This document shows, piece after piece, positions 5,550 through 12,576 of a stretch of DNA of 15,718 bases (positions are counted from its first letter, which is position 1; each line of letters opens with the position of its first letter). The notes beneath the pieces are model-generated. The model had not been told where the DNA came from. It made no database searches and was given only the letters and a program-made list of their open reading frames with translations. Position numbers and translations under genes: made by a program. This DNA is from Actinomycetota bacterium (GTDB lineage Bacteria > Actinomycetota > Thermoleophilia > Gaiellales > Gaiellaceae): the NCBI GenBank assembly GCA_005883245.1, contig VAXT01000076.1, forward strand, positions 1 to 15,718, written 5' to 3'.

Positions 5550-7409
5550 ATGGCGGGCCGAGTCTCGAAACTCGAGGACAAATTGAAGGCGCTCCCGGCC
5601 AAGCCGGGCGTCTACCTCTTCCGCGACGCGCGCGGCGACGTGCTCTACATCGGCAAGGCGAAGTCGCTGCGGCCCCGGGTGCGGAGCTACTTCCAGGCGA
5701 GCTCGGACATGCGCTTGACTCTGTCAACCCTTCGGCAGCGCGTGGCCGACCTCGAGGTGATCGTGACCGACACCGAGGTCGAGGCGCTGCACCTGGAGCA
5801 GAACCTCGTCAAGCGACACCGGCCGCCCTTCAACGTGCGCCTGCGCGACGACAAGTCGTTCCCGTACATCGCAGTGACCGTCGAGGACGAGTACCCGCGG
5901 GTCATGTTCACGCGCGAGCGGCACCGGCGCGGAGTCGTCTACTTCGGCCCGTACGCGAACGCGAAGAAGGTGCGGGAGACGCTCGATGTCCTCAACCGCG
6001 TCTTCCCGTACCGGCCGTGCGAGGGGCCGCAGCCCGGGCGCCACTCGGGGATTCCGTGCCTCGACTACCACATCGAGCGCTGCCTGGCGCCCTGCGTCGG
6101 GTACGTGTCGAAGGACGACTACCGGCGCGTGATCGACGGCGTGGTCGAGTTCCTGTCCGGCGAGACGCGGCCGATCTTGCGCGAGCTCGAGGAGAAGATG
6201 CGGCAGGCGGCCGAGGACGAGCGCTTCGAGGAGGCGGCTCGGTACCGGAATCGGTTGTTCTCGGTGCGGCACCTCGCCGAGCGGCAGGCGGCGGACAAGC
6301 GGGCGGTCGGGACGATCGACGTGATCGGGATCGCGGCTGAGGGCGACCGGGCGGCGGTGCAGGTCTTCCCGCTGCGGGACGGGAAGCTGATCGACCGCTA
6401 CAGCTTCCACCTCGAGAACGCAGAGGGGCAGGACCTGCCGACGATGCTGGAGGCGTTCGTGCTCGAGTACTACGGCTCCGCGCCGAGCGTGCCGCCGCAG
6501 GTGGTCGTTCCGCGCGGGCTCGGGGACACGTCCGCGCTGGCGGAGTTCCTGACCACCAGGCGGGGGTCGCGGGTCGAGGTGCGCGCGGCCGAACGTGGGG
6601 AGAAGCGCCGGCTGCAGAAGCTTGCGACGCAGAACGCTCGCGTGGCGCTGGCCTCGGACGCGGCTGCGGCGGAGCAGACGCGGCTGCGGCGGGTGGAGGC
6701 GCTCGAGGAGCTGCGCGAGGCGCTGAATCTCGAGGCGCTGCCTCTGCGCATCGAGTGCTACGACATCTCGAACATCCAGGAGTCGTCGGCGGTCGGGTCG
6801 ATGGTCGTGTTCCAGGACGCGGTCGCGAAGAAGGCGCACTACAGGAAGTTCGGAATCAAGGGCGCCGAGGGGCAGGACGACTTCGCGGCGCTCGCCGAGG
6901 TCGTGTCGCGGCGCTTCGCTCGGATGCGCGACGTGGCCGACGAGGAGTACGACGAGTCGTTCTCGGCAACTCCGAACCTCGTGGTGGTCGACGGGGGCAA
7001 GGGACAGCTGTCGGCCGTGCTGGCGGCGATGCAGGCGTTCGACCTGCCGCGCGTGGCCGTGATCTCGCTCGCGAAGCGGGAGGAGGAAGTGTTCGTCCCG
7101 GATCGCCCTGAGCCGATCGTCCTCGACCGGCACTCGGCGGGGCTCCAGCTCCTGCAGCGGATCCGCGACGAGGCGCACCGCTTCGCGCTCGGCTTCCACC
7201 GACAGCGGCGCGACTCGAAGGCGAAGGAGTCGATCTTCGACACGCTCCAGGGTGTGGGCCCGGCCCGGCGGCGCACGTTGCTCCAGCACTTCGGATCGGC
7301 GGAGCGTTTCCTCGCGGCGAGCCAGGAGGAGCTCGAGGGCGTGCCCGGGATCCCGGAGAGGACGGCGCGCTCGATCTACGCGCAGCTCCACAAGGCCGGC
7401 CGAGCCTAA
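5550..7409 (+). CDS. uvrC: excinuclease ABC subunit C
   Basis: UvrC makes the two incisions flanking a DNA lesion in UvrAB-marked DNA during nucleotide excision repair. The 619-residue length is normal. In order it has the GIY-YIG nuclease (KPGVYLFRDARGDVLYIGKAK, about 18-38), four cysteines C157, C170, C178 and C182 in the spacing of the family's iron-sulphur site, a UVR UvrB-binding motif (about 205-240, EDERFEEAARYRNRL), the RNase-H-like second nuclease with D405 (ECYDISN), D481 (VVVDGGKGQ) and H543 (RDEAHRFA), and a C-terminal double helix-hairpin-helix (about 561-612). ATG 5550 is fixed by the conserved N-terminus and by a -10 TACCCT 7 nt upstream. It does not sit next to rapZ/yvcK/whiA, its neighbours in many actinobacteria. 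Confidence 0.98.
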   Translation: MAGRVSKLEDKLKALPAKPGVYLFRDARGDVLYIGKAKSLRPRVRSYFQASSDMRLTLSTLRQRVADLEVIVTDTEVEALHLEQNLVKRHRPPFNVRLRDDKSFPYIAVTVEDEYPRVMFTRERHRRGVVYFGPYANAKKVRETLDVLNRVFPYRPCEGPQPGRHSGIPCLDYHIERCLAPCVGYVSKDDYRRVIDGVVEFLSGETRPILRELEEKMRQAAEDERFEEAARYRNRLFSVRHLAERQAADKRAVGTIDVIGIAAEGDRAAVQVFPLRDGKLIDRYSFHLENAEGQDLPTMLEAFVLEYYGSAPSVPPQVVVPRGLGDTSALAEFLTTRRGSRVEVRAAERGEKRRLQKLATQNARVALASDAAAAEQTRLRRVEALEELREALNLEALPLRIECYDISNIQESSAVGSMVVFQDAVAKKAHYRKFGIKGAEGQDDFAALAEVVSRRFARMRDVADEEYDESFSATPNLVVVDGGKGQLSAVLAAMQAFDLPRVAVISLAKREEEVFVPDRPEPIVLDRHSAGLQLLQRIRDEAHRFALGFHRQRRDSKAKESIFDTLQGVGPARRRTLLQHFGSAERFLAASQEELEGVPGIPERTARSIYAQLHKAGRA

Positions 7410-7417
7410 TCGGGCCA

Positions 7418-7522
7418 TGTCCCGGGACCTGGTCCCAGGACATCTCACTTCAGGCCACGTCCCGGGACCTGGTCCCAGGACAGGTCGCTGCGGGACAGGT
7501 CTCGGGACCAGGTCCCAGGGCA
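7418..7522. repeat. three 25-bp palindromes at exact 40-bp period
   Basis: Copies lie at 7418-7442, 7458-7482 and 7498-7522, each separated by 15 bp. Every copy contains GGGACC and GGTCCC around one central base, with outer arms of the type TGTCC/GGACA. Copies 1 and 2 differ by one base, while copy 3 is diverged at its left end and has an A instead of T at the centre, as if read from the opposite strand. Copy 1 begins 8 bp after the uvrC stop. Copy 3 lies just upstream of the MFS gene's putative -10. They could be operators for a dimeric regulator of the MFS gene, cruciform/terminator elements, or members of a dispersed genomic palindrome family. Confidence 0.8.
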
Positions 7523-7531
7523 TGGCGGGAG

Positions 7532-7537
7532 TAGGCT
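7532..7537 (+). promoter_or_regulatory. -10 element for MFS exporter
   Basis: TAGGCT is followed by 8 nt and the GTG at 7546, matching the leaderless spacing seen at other genes here. The third palindrome copy (centre 7510) would cover the -35 region of this promoter. Confidence 0.45.
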
Positions 7538-7545
7538 TGGCCGCC

Positions 7546-8787
7546 GTGGACGGGGGCGGCAATGCCGGCAGTCGGGCACCAAGGCACGGCCCGGCGGCTG
7601 TTGGGCGCCTACTGCGGCACCGGAACTTCGGGCCGTACTTCGTCGGAAACGCGTGCTCGGCGAGCGGGGCCTGGTTCCAGAACCTCGCGTCCGCGGTGCT
7701 CATCTACCGGCTCACGCACTCGACGGTGCTCCTCGGCGTGCTCCAGTTCGCGCAGTTCGGGCCCATCCTGCTGCTCGCGCCCTGGACGGGAGCCGCAGCC
7801 GACCGCTTCGACCGCCGCCGCCTCCTGCTCACGACCCAGGCCGCGCAGACGACGCTGACCGCGGCGCTCTCCGCGTTCGCCTTCGCCGGTCTCGCGACGG
7901 AGCAGGTCGTGCTCGGGTTCTCCTTCGTGCTCGGAATCCTGACCGCGTTTGCCCTCCCCGCCCAGCAGGCGCTGATCGCCTCGCTCGTCGACCGGGACGA
8001 CCTCCCGTCCGCGGTCGCGCTCAACTCGATGACCTACAACGTGGCGCGCGCCATAGGGCCGAGTCTCGCCGCGATCTTCATCGCCGCGTTCGGCGTCGCA
8101 GCCGCGTTCGCCGTCAACTCCGTCTCGTACCTCGTCCTCGCCGCCGCCGTTCTCATCGTGCGTCCGAGGCCGCAGGAGCGCGCCGCATCTTCACGTCTGC
8201 GTGAGAGCCTGCAGCTGATCCGGCGCGAGCCGCGGCTCGCCGTGTACCTGCTGATCGTGGCCGTGGTCGGCTTTGCGTCCGACCCCGTGAACGCGCTCGC
8301 TCCTGCGTTCGCGCACGAGTTCGGCCACGCCCCGACGGTCGGCGGCTTTCTCCTGGGCGTGTTCGGCGCCGGCGCGGTGACCGCTGCGTTCGTCGTCGCC
8401 GGGCGGACAGCCGGTACACGGCCGCGCATGGTCGCGACGCTCGGCCTGCTCAGCTTCGGGATGATCCTGTTCTCACTGACCCCGTGGCTGCCGCTGGCAC
8501 TCGTCTTCCTGTTCGCCGCGGGCTTTGGCTATCTCGCGTCGAACACGTCTGCGACGAGCCGGCTCCAGCTCGAGGTCAGCGAGACGCAGCGTGGCCGGAT
8601 CATGGCGCTCTGGGGAATCGCGTTTCTCGGGGTCAGGCCGCTCGCAAGCCTCGTCGACGGCGCGATCGCATCCGCGGCAGGCGTGCGGGTGGCCGGCGTC
8701 GTCCTCGCCCTACCGGCGCTCACCGTGGCGCTCGTCATCGGGGCGAGTGCGCTACGTGCTCGCGCCAGTTCACCGTCCGCAGCGTGA
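7546..8787 (+). CDS. MFS exporter (EntS-like / MFS_3 type)
   Basis: The 413-residue inner-membrane protein has about 10-12 hydrophobic helices. The MFS signature between helices 2 and 3 is present as GAAADRFDRRR (about residues 82-92), and NSMTYNVARAIGPSLAA (helix 5) is typical of the EntS-like subfamily that exports siderophores, drugs or other small molecules by proton antiport. FGYLASNTSATSRLQLEVSETQRGRIMALWGIAFLGVRPLASLVDG is a well-conserved block late in this subfamily. I favour the GTG at 7546 because a -10 TAGGCT lies 8 nt upstream. The ATG at 7522 is in frame but overlaps the repeat array. The gene's last 53 bp overlap the convergent flippase-like gene. Substrate unknown. Confidence 0.9.
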   Translation: MDGGGNAGSRAPRHGPAAVGRLLRHRNFGPYFVGNACSASGAWFQNLASAVLIYRLTHSTVLLGVLQFAQFGPILLLAPWTGAAADRFDRRRLLLTTQAAQTTLTAALSAFAFAGLATEQVVLGFSFVLGILTAFALPAQQALIASLVDRDDLPSAVALNSMTYNVARAIGPSLAAIFIAAFGVAAAFAVNSVSYLVLAAAVLIVRPRPQERAASSRLRESLQLIRREPRLAVYLLIVAVVGFASDPVNALAPAFAHEFGHAPTVGGFLLGVFGAGAVTAAFVVAGRTAGTRPRMVATLGLLSFGMILFSLTPWLPLALVFLFAAGFGYLASNTSATSRLQLEVSETQRGRIMALWGIAFLGVRPLASLVDGAIASAAGVRVAGVVLALPALTVALVIGASALRARASSPSAA

Positions 8788-9652
8788 CGAAGAGCGCGCT
8801 GAACCCGAGCGCGAGGTTGACGGCGATGATCGTGATCCGCATGCCCACGCTGAAGGCGAGCAGCGCGGCCCGCGACGCCTGGCCGCGCAGGAGGTAGAGG
8901 AGGAACGCCTGCTCGGTGCCGATTCCCGATGGGCTGATCGGCAGGAGCGCCGCCAACCCGGCGGAGACCTGGACGAGGAGCGCGTTGTGCACGGTCACGG
9001 GCAGCCCGAACGCGCGCAGGAAGAAGAGGACGGCCAGCAGCCGGAAGCCCCAGTCGATCCCCTGCCAGAGCGCGACGCGGCGGAGGTACGCGCGCCGGTC
9101 CTTGAGGATCGCGAACCCCTGCGCGAGACGGCGCCGGAAGTCCCCGATCTGCTCGGCGAACCAGAGCAGGACGACGAGCGCGACCGCGACGACGATCGCG
9201 ATCGCCTTCATGAACGTCGCGGGATTGTGGAACGCCCAGCCGAAGTCGAACGAGGGACCGAGCACCTTCGGCAGCTGGCCCGTAACCGCCGCCCACGTGA
9301 CGAGGCACGTGGCGACGACGAAGTCGAACAGGCTCAACAGGACGAGCGTCGAGGCGATCGTCGCGTAGCTGCTCCCCTCGACGCCACGCTTGGCGAGCAC
9401 GACCCGCACCGCGTCGCCGCCGCGCGCGGGGATGATCGCGTTGACCCCGGCGCCGGCGAAGATGGACGCGACGATCGAGCGCCAGCGCACGCGCGTCTGC
9501 GGATACGCGCCCTTGATGATGTTCCGCCACGCGCGGCTGACCGCGAGCAGGCGCAGGATGTGGCAGCAGATCGCGAGTGCGAGGGCGCCCCAGGCGAGCT
9601 CTCCGAGCCGGTCCCGGAAGACGTCCGTCGCGTGCCAGATCGCGTGGATCAA
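8735..9652 (-). CDS. lysylphosphatidylglycerol synthase transmembrane-domain protein (UPF0104 type)
   Basis: The 305-residue polytopic membrane protein belongs to the family related to the MprF flippase half. It shows the family's landmarks: a helix containing AGAGVNAIIPARGGDAVRVVL (about 66-86), and a late SPSGIGTEQAFLLYLL (about 240-255) corresponding to the usual P-x-G-I-G re-entrant motif. About eight hydrophobic segments are visible. The aminoacyl-transferase half of MprF is absent, as is normal for this family, whose members are thought to move lipids or lipid-linked molecules. The start appears to be TTG 9652, with an imperfect GAG-type Shine-Dalgarno; a hairpin (9654-9691) ends right before it. 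The 3' end overlaps the convergent MFS gene by 53 bp. Confidence 0.85.
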   Translation of the reverse strand: MIHAIWHATDVFRDRLGELAWGALALAICCHILRLLAVSRAWRNIIKGAYPQTRVRWRSIVASIFAGAGVNAIIPARGGDAVRVVLAKRGVEGSSYATIASTLVLLSLFDFVVATCLVTWAAVTGQLPKVLGPSFDFGWAFHNPATFMKAIAIVVAVALVVLLWFAEQIGDFRRRLAQGFAILKDRRAYLRRVALWQGIDWGFRLLAVLFFLRAFGLPVTVHNALLVQVSAGLAALLPISPSGIGTEQAFLLYLLRGQASRAALLAFSVGMRITIIAVNLALGFSALFVTLRTVNWREHVAHSPR

Positions 9653-9653
9653 C

Positions 9654-9691
9654 TCGTGCTCACGGTCCTCACGAGGAGGATTCGAGCACGA
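9654..9691 (-). promoter_or_regulatory. leader hairpin before the flippase-like gene
   Basis: TCGTGCTC (9654-9661) pairs perfectly with GAGCACGA (9684-9691), and inside it TCCTC (9666-9670) pairs with GAGGA (9676-9680). In the minus-strand transcript the purine-rich GAGGA arm (from 9670-9666) and the GTGAGCACGAG just before the TTG start fall in the stems, so translation initiation could be masked. It may instead be the 3' end structure of the upstream transporter gene; there is no U-tract. Confidence 0.5.
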
Positions 9692-9710
9692 ACGGCGACC
9701 CGTCTGCGGC

Positions 9711-10545
9711 TCAGCCCGGCACGGTGGAGTCGATCGCCGCCTTCGCCGTGACCTTCTCGGCGGGTGACGCCTCGGGACGGTGAAGTGCGACGCCGAGCAT
9801 CACGAGGCCGATCCCGGCCAGGTCGAGCTGTGTAGGCAGCTGGCGCAGGACGATCACGCCGATCACCGTCGCCGTCGCCGGGAGCAGCGCAACGAAGAGC
9901 GCGTACGTCGCGCGCGGGAGGCGCGCCATCGCGAACTGGTCGAAGACGTACGGAATCACGGACGACGTCAGTCCGACACCGATGCCCGCCGCGAGCGCAA
10001 TCGGGTCGGTCAGAGCACGCGCCGCCCCCGTCAACCCGATCGGCGAGACGACGACGAACGCAAAGATCATCGCGGCTGCAAGCCCGTCGACTCCTCCCAT
10101 CGACGAGCGCCGCGCCACCCGGTGTGCGAGGACGATGTAGGCCGTGAACAGCGATGCGTTCGCGAAGGCGAAGCCGACCCCGACGGGCTCGCCGACGAAG
10201 CGGGCGCGGGTCAGGAGGTAGACGCCGACTGCCGCAGCGCAGACAGCGGCGAAGTTCCGCGCAACTCGGGCGCCTGCGAGCGCGAGCAAGATCGGGCCGA
10301 TGAACTCGATCGCCGCCACGGTTGCGTCCGAGCTTGCGGAGCGGACGCCGCCAGATCGCGAGGATCGCAGCCGCGGAGGCGATGCGCAGCCAGGCGACGC
10401 CGAGCACGTCGACGCGCGCGAAGAGCAAAACGGCGAAAGACGGGCCGAGGTAGTGGAAGACAGCGCTGCCGACGAAGTACGCGTGCGGCGGCACGGGACG
10501 GCGGGCCATGAGGAAAGTGTTCCGGCGCGCGAGCAGTTTCGACAT
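9711..10545 (-). pseudogene. EamA/RhtA-type amino-acid exporter, interrupted by internal deletion/frameshift
   Basis: The N-terminal part, from ATG 10545 to about 10325, reads MSKLLARRNTFLMARRPVPP and then two clear membrane helices through WLRIASAAAILAIWRRPLRKLGR. After that the frame degenerates. A frame shifted by one base continues from about 10325 as ATVAAIEFIGPILLALAGARVARN and runs cleanly to the stop at 9711, with the family's later blocks (VGVYLLTRARF, FANASLFTAYIVLAHRVARR, GVGLTSSVIPYVFDQFAMARLPRATYALFVALLPATATVIG). RhtA-family drug/metabolite transporters normally have about 30 more residues between these parts, including helix 3. So the present sequence encodes no intact transporter, though it is otherwise undecayed. 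It is divergent from an Lrp/AsnC regulator, the usual partner for amino-acid exporters. ATG 10509 is an alternative start. Confidence 0.82.
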
Positions 10546-10578
10546 AGCGGTCCGAAGGCATTAGACTGAGTGCGGCTT
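10546..10578. promoter_or_regulatory. 33-bp divergent region between exporter and Lrp gene
   Basis: On the plus strand TAGACT (10562-10567) would start a transcript about 4 nt before the lrp-type ATG at 10579. On the minus strand TCTAAT (10565-10560) overlaps it and would give the exporter a leader of about 7 nt. Any Lrp-type protein binding here would control both genes. No clear dyad operator is visible. Confidence 0.4.
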
Positions 10579-11067
10579 ATGAACAACGGATTTTCAGCAG
10601 GTTCAGGGCGGAAGCGGCAGGTACTGGACGCGGTTGACGAGAAGATCGTAGGCGAGCTCCTCGACGACGGGCGCTTGCCGATCGCAGAGCTCGGCCGCCG
10701 CGTCAATCTCTCGTCGCCCGCGGTCGCCGAGCGCATGAGGCGTCTCGAGCGCACGGGTGTCGTCACCGGCTATCGCGCGCAGGTCGATCCCAGAGCCCTC
10801 GGCTACGAGCTGCTCGCGATCGTCAGGGTCAAGCCCGCTCCCCGCCAGCTGCCGAAGATCCCGGAGCTGGCCGCCGAGATCCCGCAGGTCGTCGAGTGCC
10901 ACCGCATCACCGGCGAGGACTGCTTCTACCTCAAGGTCTACCTGCGCTCGATCGACGAGCTGAGCGGGCTCCTCGACCAGTTCCTGGTCTACGGCGAGAC
11001 GACGACCTCGATCGTCAACTCGACGCCGATTCCGCTCCGCGACCCACCGCTGTCACCTCGCGAATAG
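10579..11067 (+). CDS. Lrp/AsnC family transcriptional regulator
   Basis: The 162-residue protein has the two-domain Lrp layout. An N-terminal winged helix-turn-helix covers about 16-64 (LDAVDEKIVGELLDDGRLPIAELGRRVNLSSPAVAERMRRLERTGVVTGY). A C-terminal RAM ligand/oligomerisation domain covers about 75-155 (LLAIVRVKPAP, VVECHRITGEDCFYLKVYLRSIDEL, LLDQF, TTTSIV). Such regulators sense amino acids and often control a neighbouring permease. The divergent EamA-type exporter is the obvious target here, by inference. GTG 10570 would add three residues but sits only 2 nt from the candidate -10, so ATG 10579 is preferred. It converges on the BNR-protein gene with a 3-bp gap. Confidence 0.93.
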   Translation: MNNGFSAGSGRKRQVLDAVDEKIVGELLDDGRLPIAELGRRVNLSSPAVAERMRRLERTGVVTGYRAQVDPRALGYELLAIVRVKPAPRQLPKIPELAAEIPQVVECHRITGEDCFYLKVYLRSIDELSGLLDQFLVYGETTTSIVNSTPIPLRDPPLSPRE

Positions 11068-11070
11068 CAC

Positions 11071-12576
11071 TCACGGAACGGCGACGGAGGCCGCGTAGGT
11101 CGCCTGACGCAGGCGGCCTCGCACCTTGGCTTGCGCGAGCATGAAGACGGCGACTGCGCGCCCACCCGCGAAGGAGGTCGAGATGTAGTCGCCGACCATG
11201 ACCCCGTTGCTGAACGCGATCCGGCCGAACGGGATCCGCTCCGGGGACAGCAGGAGAGGGCGCGACCAGGTGACACCCCCGTCGAGCGACCGGACGAGGT
11301 GGACGTCGAGCTTTCCGCGCGACTCCGTGTAGTAGGCGACCGCGATCCGACCCGAGCGGACGGGATCCGCCGCGAGGCCGGTGATGACGTGATCGCCCGG
11401 TCCCAAGGGGAGCGCCTCCGGCGACGTCCAGGTCAGTCCATCGCTCGACTTAGAGAAGAGCAGGTCGTTTCCGGCGCAGTTCGCGCCGGTGCTGCAGTCG
11501 GGCCACGCCATCAGCACGTTCCCGTCGGCTCCGACTTCGGCGCTCGGGAACGGGGCCGCCCGCACCGCCGAGGTGCTGAAGCGGGAGGGCGCGATCACCG
11601 TCTCCGCGGAGAAGCTGGCGCCGCCGTCGGTCGAACGCACTACGGCGATCTCGTCGTCGTACAGAGGCACGACGACAACCCCGCTCGGCAGCACGACGGG
11701 CTGTGGCGCCGGCGCGAAGGCGCCCAGGATCCCACGGCGGCCGGCGCCGTCGGGCGAGGCCACCGGCTTCGACCAGGTGCGGCCTCCGTCGATCGACGTC
11801 TGCGTCGCCAGGCGCGTGTGCTCGATGTCGCTGTAGCTCAGGTAGCAGTGACCGCGGAACGGGCTGGCGGCGCCGTTGTCGCACACGATCCAGTCCTTGT
11901 CGAACAGGACGCCGTCGTTCCCGCTCTGCTTGCGGGCGGCGACGGACGGAGCGCTCCAGTGGAGGCCGTCGGTCGAGCGGCTGACGAGAAGCGCCGACTC
12001 GTTGTCCGAGAAGCCGAGTGCCGCGATCAGCCAGACGCCGTGCAGGGAGTCGTACGCGACGCTCGGGTCACTCGCGCGCGAGAACTGGCCGCGTGGGCGT
12101 GACGACACCGTCTCACGGGGCAGCAGGCCGTTTCGCCAGTGTCGGCCCGCATCGTCCGAGACCGCGAAACCGATGTTCCGTGCGCCGCCGCTCGAGAAGC
12201 GGGCGACCTGGAACGTGGCGACGACCGTCGAGCCTGACCCGAAGCTGTCCGGCTCGGCCTCGGTCGCATGCAGGCCGCCTCCGTAATAGGCGTCCGTCGA
12301 GACGCGGCGGCTGACCACCTCGCAGTCGGCGCTCAGCTTGTCGCTCGAGTCCGCCGCGACGAGGTCGGAACCGCTGCCGCACGAGACGCGGTCGAGCCCA
12401 CCACCGGCGACGTCGATCCGGTCGTTGCCCGCCAAGGCCGCGATCCGGTCCGGCTTCAGCGTCCCGAGCAGGAGGTTGTCCCCGGATGTGCCGACGATCA
12501 GCGCCGCCCCTGCGGACGCTGCGAACACGAGCGCGAGCCCGGCCGCCGCCAGGAGCCCGGCGGCCCTGCCGCTCAC
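11071..12576 (-). CDS. secreted BNR/Asp-box repeat (sialidase-fold-like) protein with calcium-repeat-like N-terminus
   Basis: The 501-residue protein has a signal peptide (residues 1-25, hydrophobic AGLLAAAGLALVFAASAGA). Next comes a short stretch resembling hemolysin-type calcium nonapeptides (GTSGDNLLLG, LAGNDRIDVAGG, CGSGSDLVAAD; about 29-76). The rest is a beta-propeller-like region with six Asp-boxes of S-x-D-x-G-x-x-W type, near 140, 201, 261, 315, 377 and 430. Asp-boxes fold many sialidases and other propellers. I see no clear F/Y-R-I-P arginine motif at the propeller start, so sialidase activity is not supported. Four or more cysteines suggest extracellular disulphides. The GTG start overlaps the pruA stop as GTGA, and no independent Shine-Dalgarno is strong, so coupling to pruA translation is likely. 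Confidence 0.85.
   Translation of the reverse strand: MSGRAAGLLAAAGLALVFAASAGAALIVGTSGDNLLLGTLKPDRIAALAGNDRIDVAGGGLDRVSCGSGSDLVAADSSDKLSADCEVVSRRVSTDAYYGGGLHATEAEPDSFGSGSTVVATFQVARFSSGGARNIGFAVSDDAGRHWRNGLLPRETVSSRPRGQFSRASDPSVAYDSLHGVWLIAALGFSDNESALLVSRSTDGLHWSAPSVAARKQSGNDGVLFDKDWIVCDNGAASPFRGHCYLSYSDIEHTRLATQTSIDGGRTWSKPVASPDGAGRRGILGAFAPAPQPVVLPSGVVVVPLYDDEIAVVRSTDGGASFSAETVIAPSRFSTSAVRAAPFPSAEVGADGNVLMAWPDCSTGANCAGNDLLFSKSSDGLTWTSPEALPLGPGDHVITGLAADPVRSGRIAVAYYTESRGKLDVHLVRSLDGGVTWSRPLLLSPERIPFGRIAFSNGVMVGDYISTSFAGGRAVAVFMLAQAKVRGRLRQATYAASVAVP

Noticed and set aside
7418..7522. Regular repeats that could be read as a small CRISPR array.
   Set aside because: There are only three units, the repeats are full palindromes, the 15-bp intervals are too short for spacers, and no cas gene is near.
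5724..7703. A 659-residue open frame on the minus strand.
   Set aside because: It is the antisense shadow of uvrC, rich in Arg/Leu/Pro/His with no domain; uvrC is unambiguous.
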